From NCBI GenBank assembly GCA_963743035.1, contig CAVUOB010000018.1, positions 806,001 to 870,000 of the forward strand: a DNA stretch of 64,000 nucleotides. Reading direction: 5' to 3'. This document shows, piece by piece, positions 59,829-64,000 of the stretch. The position numbers and the translations under genes are program-made. Source of the stretch: PALSA-911 sp963743035. GTDB taxonomy: Bacteria; Pseudomonadota; Alphaproteobacteria; Acetobacterales; Acetobacteraceae. The notes below the pieces were generated by a model. The model searched no databases. It was not told where the DNA came from and worked only from the letters and a program-made list of their open reading frames with translations. The stretch's first letter is position 1. Each line of letters opens with the position of its first letter.

Positions 59829-60767
59829 ATGCTGGCGCGTCGGGTGGCGCAGGTCGTGCCGACATTGGTGCTGGTCAGCGTGCTGGTGTTCGGCCTGCAG
59901 CAGTTGATGCCCGGCGATCCCGCGATCATCCTGGCGGGGGAGGAGCGGGGCGATCCCGTGGTCCTGGCGCAGATCCGCAGCGAGTTGTGGCTCGACCGGT
60001 CGCTGCCCGAGCAGTACCTGCACTGGGTCGGCAATGTGCTGCACGGCAATCTCGGGTTTTCCTGGCGCATTCGCCAGCCGGTGAGCGAACTGGTGCTGAC
60101 GAAGCTGCCGGTGACATTGCAGCTCGGGGCGATGGCGTTCTGCATCGCGCTGGTGATCGGCATTCCCACGGGCGTCTTCGCCGCGGTCAAGCGCAACACC
60201 GCCTGGGACTACCTGGCCAGCTTCGTCGGGTTGGCCGGGCTGTCGACGCCGAATTTCTGGCTGGGGATCATGCTGATCCTGCTGGTGTCGGTGCAGCTCG
60301 GATGGCTGCCGCCGTCCGGCTACGTGCCGCTGGCGGTGGACTGGCGCCAGTCGCTGGCGACCACGATCATGCCGGCTTTCGTGCTGGGCAACGCCATCGC
60401 GGCCATTCTGATGCGCCACACCCGCAGCGCCATGCTGACGGCGCTCGACCAGGATTATGTGCGCACCGCGCGGGCGAAGGGCCTGACCGAGTGGCGCGTG
60501 GTGCTGCGCCACGCGCTGCGCAACGCGCTGGTGCCGGTGGTGACGCTGGGCGCGCTGGAGCTGGGCACGCTGTTCTCCGGCGCGGTGCTGACCGAGCAGG
60601 TGTTCTCCATTCCCGGCTTCGGCAAGCTGGTCGTCGATGCCGTGTTCAACCGCGACTATCCGGTGGTGCAGGGCGTGGTGCTGGTGACCGCGTTCATCTT
60701 CGTGTTGCTGAACCTGATCGCCGACCTGCTGTATGTGGTGATCAATCCGCGGCTGCGCGTGGCATGA
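59829..60767 (+). CDS. Peptide ABC transporter permease, DppB type
   Basis: A 312-residue inner-membrane permease with six helices. Q-L-M-P-G-D-P-A-I near 21-29 and the EAA loop T-A-R-A-K-G-L-T-E-W-R-V-V-L-R-H-A-L-R-N (about 214-233) are DppB features. The stop overlaps the start of the DppC-type gene (ATGA). Together with the binding protein upstream it should form an importer for peptides or similar ligands. Confidence 0.92.
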   Translation: MLARRVAQVVPTLVLVSVLVFGLQQLMPGDPAIILAGEERGDPVVLAQIRSELWLDRSLPEQYLHWVGNVLHGNLGFSWRIRQPVSELVLTKLPVTLQLGAMAFCIALVIGIPTGVFAAVKRNTAWDYLASFVGLAGLSTPNFWLGIMLILLVSVQLGWLPPSGYVPLAVDWRQSLATTIMPAFVLGNAIAAILMRHTRSAMLTALDQDYVRTARAKGLTEWRVVLRHALRNALVPVVTLGALELGTLFSGAVLTEQVFSIPGFGKLVVDAVFNRDYPVVQGVVLVTAFIFVLLNLIADLLYVVINPRLRVA

Positions 60768-61618
60768 GCGGCGCGCAGCCCCGCAGCCCCGCCCGCCTGG
60801 CCCTTGCACGATTCCTGCGCCGGCGCGCGGCGGTGGCCGGGCTGGCGGTTATTGTCGTTTTCGTGCTGGCGGCGATCCTGGCGCCGCTGATCGCGCCGTA
60901 TGATCCGGTCGCCACCAGCTGGTCCGCCATCCGCCGCGCGCCGTCCGCGGCGCATTGGCTGGGCACCGACGAGAACGGACGGGACGTGCTGGCGCGGGTG
61001 ATCTTCGGTGCCCGCGCCTCCATGCTGGCGGGCGTCGTGTCGGTGCTGATCGCGGCGGGCATCGGCGTGCCGTCCGGGCTGCTGGCCGGGTTTGCCGGTG
61101 GGTGGATCGATGCCGTGCTGAGCCGGATCGTCGATGCGATGCTGGCCTGCCCGTTCCTGATCCTGGCGATCGCGCTGGCGGCGTTCCTGGGGCCGGACCT
61201 GAAGAACGCGATGATCGCCATCGGCGTCACCGCGGCGCCGGTGTTCATGCGCGTCGCCCGCGGCGCCGCGATGGACGTGGCGGGGAACGACTACGTGGAG
61301 GCGGCGCGCGCGCTCGGCAATCCGCCCTGGCGGGTGGCGGTCCGCCACGTACTGCCGAATATCGTTCCGCCGGTCCTGGTGCAGGGCACGCTGGCGATCG
61401 CGGCGGCGATCATCGCCGAGGCGAGCCTGTCGTTCCTGGGGCTCGGGCAGCAGCCGCCGGCGCCGAGCTGGGGCTCGATGCTGAACGCCGCGCAGCGCTT
61501 CCTGACCCAGGCGCCCTGGCTGGCGGTGTTCCCGGGCCTCGCGATCTTCCTGTGCGTGCTGTCGTTCAATCTGGTCGGCGACGGCTTGCGGGACGCGCTG
61601 GATCCCAGGCAGCGATAG
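60764..61618 (+). CDS. Peptide ABC transporter permease, DppC type
   Basis: A 284-residue inner-membrane permease with six helices and the DppC markers L-G-T-D-E-N-G-R-D-V-L-A-R at about 67-79 and A-A-R-A-L-G-N-P-P-W-R-V-A-V-R-H-V-L-P-N (EAA loop). The ATG at 60764 overlaps the upstream stop; the longer open frame is a shadow. No ATPase gene follows, as the next gene is a convergent lipoprotein. Confidence 0.92.
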   Translation: MSGAQPRSPARLALARFLRRRAAVAGLAVIVVFVLAAILAPLIAPYDPVATSWSAIRRAPSAAHWLGTDENGRDVLARVIFGARASMLAGVVSVLIAAGIGVPSGLLAGFAGGWIDAVLSRIVDAMLACPFLILAIALAAFLGPDLKNAMIAIGVTAAPVFMRVARGAAMDVAGNDYVEAARALGNPPWRVAVRHVLPNIVPPVLVQGTLAIAAAIIAEASLSFLGLGQQPPAPSWGSMLNAAQRFLTQAPWLAVFPGLAIFLCVLSFNLVGDGLRDALDPRQR

Positions 61619-61639
61619 GGAGGGCGTGCCTCGCCCGAG

Positions 61640-61852
61640 CTACCGGTCCTGCCTGCACCCGCCGCCGTTACTGCCAACGGTTCCGTCGCCCGAGACCGTT
61701 TCCAGGAAATCGTGCACGCTCTGGCCCGAGCAGGTCGTGGATTTTTCAAGGGCGGGAATGGCCGGTTCGGGTGACGAACTGGTTGTTGAGGTCACCGGTT
61801 CCGCACAGCCGGCAAGCGCGAGCGCTGCCGTGGCAGCCCAAAGGGCGATCAT
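61640..61852 (-). CDS. Small lipoprotein, hypothetical
   Basis: A 70-residue protein. Signal M-I-A-L-W-A-A-T-A-A-L-A-L-A-G-C carries a lipobox L-A-G-C with Cys16. The mature part is Ser/Thr/Pro-rich and then C-S-G-Q-S-V-H-D-F-L-E. An agga ribosome site precedes the ATG. The open frame continues upstream to 62041, but that extension is not protein-like. Envelope location is predicted; function unknown. Confidence 0.65.
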   Translation of the reverse strand: MIALWAATAALALAGCAEPVTSTTSSSPEPAIPALEKSTTCSGQSVHDFLETVSGDGTVGSNGGGCRQDR

Positions 61853-62063
61853 TCGCCGGTTCCTGAGGCGGCAGGCCTGCGTTCGCTCCGTGTCCGTAGG
61901 GAGGATCACGAATTTATTTCCAGACACGACTTCCAACCTTTGTCCGATCCATGGCGGTGCCATCCTCGGTTCGTATAGAACGCATGGTAGCGTGGCATAT
62001 ACAATGCCTGCCCGGTGCCGGAACCGGAACTGTATCCGCACTCTTTGAATGAAGGAATTCAGG

Positions 62064-62816
62064 ATGTTTTGCCAGATATGCGGTGGACCTGCGAGCCACC
62101 ATCACCAGGCCACTGCCGGACGTCGCCGCTTTCTTCGCCTGGCTGCAGCGGGAATGGCGTTGCCGGCACTCGGTGCGCCGGCATTGGCGGTCGCCAAGGA
62201 GGCCAAGGCGCCACCCAAACCGGAGAACGCGCTCTCGCCCGACGCGGCGCTGCATGAGTTGATGCAGGGAAACAGCCGCTATGTGCAGGGCCTGACGCGG
62301 CGGCACGATTTTCGCTCGGAGCGGGCGGCCCTGGCCGCCGGGCAGAACCCCTATGCGGGTATCCTGAGCTGCGCCAATTCCAGGGTCGCGCCGGAATTCG
62401 CGTTCGATAGCTTCCGCGGCGATCTGTTCGTGGTTCGTGTCGCCGGAAACTTTCTGAACGACGACAACCTGGCCAGCTTCGAATTTGCGGTCGCGGTGTT
62501 GAACACGCCGCTGCTGATGGTCCTTGGCCATTCCGCCTGCGGGGCGGTGAGTTCGACCATCAAGTCGGTTGACACCAACACCACGCTGCCCGGGCACCTG
62601 CCGTCGCTGGTTGCCAGCCTGGCGCCGGCAGTGAAGGAGGCGAGGGGCCAGCCTGGCGACCTGCTGGCGAATGCGACCAAGGCGAATGTCCGGCTGAATG
62701 TCGCGCGGCTGAAAACCGCAACGCCGATCCTGAGCAAGGCTGTCGACGAGAAGAAGCTCCTGGTGGTCGGAGGGTATTACGACCTTGCCTCCGGTAAGGT
62801 GGAAATGGTCGGCTAG
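62064..62816 (+). CDS. Beta-class carbonic anhydrase, Tat-exported, catalytic Asp replaced by Asn
   Basis: A 250-residue protein. The N-terminus has M-F-C-Q-I-C-G-G and H-H-H ahead of a Tat motif (R-R-R-F-L-R-L-A-A-A-G, about 20-30) and a signal core ending A-L-A near 42. The mature enzyme has zinc ligands Cys103, His156 and Cys159 (G-H-S-A-C-G-A-V). The usual C-x-D-S-R is C-A-N-S-R here (Asn105), so the Asp of the Asp-Arg pair is gone. Activity may be reduced or changed. ATG 62064 has aagga 7 bp upstream; 62049 is an alternative. Confidence 0.82.
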   Translation: MFCQICGGPASHHHQATAGRRRFLRLAAAGMALPALGAPALAVAKEAKAPPKPENALSPDAALHELMQGNSRYVQGLTRRHDFRSERAALAAGQNPYAGILSCANSRVAPEFAFDSFRGDLFVVRVAGNFLNDDNLASFEFAVAVLNTPLLMVLGHSACGAVSSTIKSVDTNTTLPGHLPSLVASLAPAVKEARGQPGDLLANATKANVRLNVARLKTATPILSKAVDEKKLLVVGGYYDLASGKVEMVG

Positions 62817-62825
62817 CTGTTTGAT

Positions 62826-62862
62826 CCCGGGTTTGCGTCGGCCATGCCGATGCGAACCCGGG
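62826..62862 (+). terminator. Hairpin after the carbonic anhydrase gene
   Basis: cccgggtttgcgtcgg pairs with ccgatgcgaacccggg (two G-T wobbles) around ccatg, ten bases after the stop. No T run, but a strong 16-bp stem. Confidence 0.55.
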
Positions 62863-63070
62863 AAGGCGGATCGCCTTCGGCTGCGATCGCGGATGCGCGA
62901 TCCATTTCTATTGAAATCTTCTGTCCGGTTCCCGGGCTCTTCCGGTTGAGCGTCTGCCGGCGTAGCTGCCGCGCGGACGCGCTCCACCGCCCGGCATCAC
63001 CGAACCCGGGTGGGTCGCGCTACGGCGCGGTTGGTGACTATACTCGACGACAAGGAACGTTGAGAAACCT

Positions 63071-63997
63071 ATGAGCGCGTTTTCGTCCGATGAGCGGATG
63101 CCCCCAAGCCGTTTCATCGGCACCCGGGCCGAAGGCATCTGCCTGGTGCTGTTCACGGCCTGCAGCTGGGGAATGACCTGGCCGCAATCCAAGTTTCTGC
63201 TCTCCATGCTGCCGCCGTTCACCATGCGGGCGACCTGCGGCGTTGCAGGTTGCATCTTCGCCTTCCTCGTGGCGGCGGCCAGGCGCGAGAGGCTGATCCC
63301 GCCGCGCGACCAGTGGCTGTGGCTGTTCGTGTTCGCGATGCTGAACTACGGGATGTTCATCGTGCTGACGATACAGGCCCTGGTGTGGTTGAGCGCGTCG
63401 GAAGCGGTCGTCATCACCTACACCCTGCCGATCTGGGCCTCCATCCTGGCCTGGCCCATGCTCGGCGAGCGCCTCAATCTCCGTCGCGTCATTGCCATCC
63501 TGCTCGGCTGCGGCGGCGTGGCGCTCATGGTCGGGGTCGGATTCACCACGGTGCACGCGGGACAGGCGGGTTGGGGGAAACTACCGGGCACGGTGATGTC
63601 GCTCGGCGCGGCATGGCTGTTCGCCCTCGGCACCGTGTTGGCGAAGAAGCGTCCGCTGCGCTTGCCCCCCACCGCCAGCGTCGCGTGGCAGGTGACGATC
63701 GGAACCATTCCCGTGCTCGTGCTGTCGCTGTGGGAGACCCCGGTCTGGAGCGGCATGAGCGGGTATGGCTGGGCGGCGATCGGCTATATTTCGCTGCTGC
63801 CGATGACGCTCGCCTATGTGGCCTGGTTCCGGGCGCTGAAGCTGGTGTCCGCCTCCACCGCGGCGACGACGGTGCTTGTCTCGCCCATGGTGGGGGTGAT
63901 CGGCTCGGCGTTGATGTTGGGCGACGCGCTCGGGCCGCGGCAGCTGCTGGCGCTGGCGATGACGCTGACTGGTGTCGCCCTCGCCGCCCGGGGGTGA
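63071..63997 (+). CDS. EamA/DMT family transporter
   Basis: A 308-residue membrane protein with ten helices and two EamA repeats (about 14-150 and 170-305). Family marks are C-S-W-G-M-T-W-P-Q-S-K near 35-45, V-V-I-T-Y-T-L-P-I-W at the end of the fourth helix, and S-P-M-V-G-V-I-G-S near the C-terminus. It is a different subgroup from the EamA protein at 17330. Likely exports a small metabolite. The gene is complete, ending three bases before the window edge. Confidence 0.88.
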   Translation: MSAFSSDERMPPSRFIGTRAEGICLVLFTACSWGMTWPQSKFLLSMLPPFTMRATCGVAGCIFAFLVAAARRERLIPPRDQWLWLFVFAMLNYGMFIVLTIQALVWLSASEAVVITYTLPIWASILAWPMLGERLNLRRVIAILLGCGGVALMVGVGFTTVHAGQAGWGKLPGTVMSLGAAWLFALGTVLAKKRPLRLPPTASVAWQVTIGTIPVLVLSLWETPVWSGMSGYGWAAIGYISLLPMTLAYVAWFRALKLVSASTAATTVLVSPMVGVIGSALMLGDALGPRQLLALAMTLTGVALAARG

Positions 63998-64000
63998 TCC

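Noticed and set aside
61853..62041. Longer version of the lipoprotein at 61640
   Set aside because: The extension is Arg-rich, lies across the promoter of the carbonic anhydrase gene and would bury the lipoprotein signal.

Overview
The window is G+C-rich, gene-dense DNA from a Gram-negative alphaproteobacterium. Support includes lpxB, secDF, a zinc-free L33, a PleD-type cyclic-di-GMP enzyme, Tat and lipoprotein signals, and a Zur-like regulator. The mix of genes suggests Acetobacteraceae/Rhodospirillales. That placement is inference from gene content, as no rRNA marker is present. I found no rRNA, tRNA, IS element, prophage or CRISPR array, so this looks like ordinary chromosome with many catabolic and transport genes.

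Layout. 0.4-5 kb: flavin monooxygenase, a CopG regulator with its own palindrome and a PHB-depolymerase-type esterase, 2OG-Fe dioxygenase, small membrane protein, YecA/UPF0149. 5.4-11.1 kb: methyltransferase, then a leftward run (DUF2237, dienelactone hydrolase, LLM oxidoreductase, glutaminase, Tat-exported peptide-binding protein) and an orphan Tat leader. 11.7-17.3 kb: FKBP, CnbZ-like protein, small lipoprotein pair, RraA-like protein, AmpH-like hydrolase, SulP transporter. 17.3-25.1 kb: EamA exporter, class II aldolase-OppD-OppF-Fe alcohol dehydrogenase operon, convergent aldehyde dehydrogenase, TrmO. 25.2-34.8 kb: EAL protein, secDF, Gfo/Idh oxidoreductase, lpxB, PP2C phosphatase, hisI, zur, MFS. 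34.9-40.6 kb: second MFS, a PEP-CTERM protein with a duplicated domain, D-aminoacylase-type amidohydrolase, SHOCT protein. 40.6-45.7 kb: six-gene leftward Dpp/Opp operon headed by an AI-2E-family protein. 45.9-48.7 kb: hyi, glxR and an XRE regulator. 48.8-55.1 kb: NUDIX and alanyl-tRNA editing genes, both apparently frameshifted, then sseA, metC, a hidden selenoprotein, ilvE, an unknown gene and rpmG. 55.2-64 kb: PleD, PmtA-like methyltransferase, DUF1028, a peptide-binding protein with two permeases, small lipoprotein, secreted beta-carbonic anhydrase, EamA exporter.

The most interesting item is at 52315-52533. A 72-codon gene with an in-frame TGA in a C-G-M-U context matches the SelW/Rdx selenoprotein family and sits behind sseA and metC. 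Conventional ORF calling misses it because of the internal stop. Other points of interest are a CTG start for an OppD-type ATPase, a carbonic anhydrase with Asn in place of the catalytic Asp, and two 16-bp tandem arrays in intergenic DNA. There are also many 14-18-bp tandem duplications across the window. Peptide-transporter parts are split among four loci, none of which is complete.
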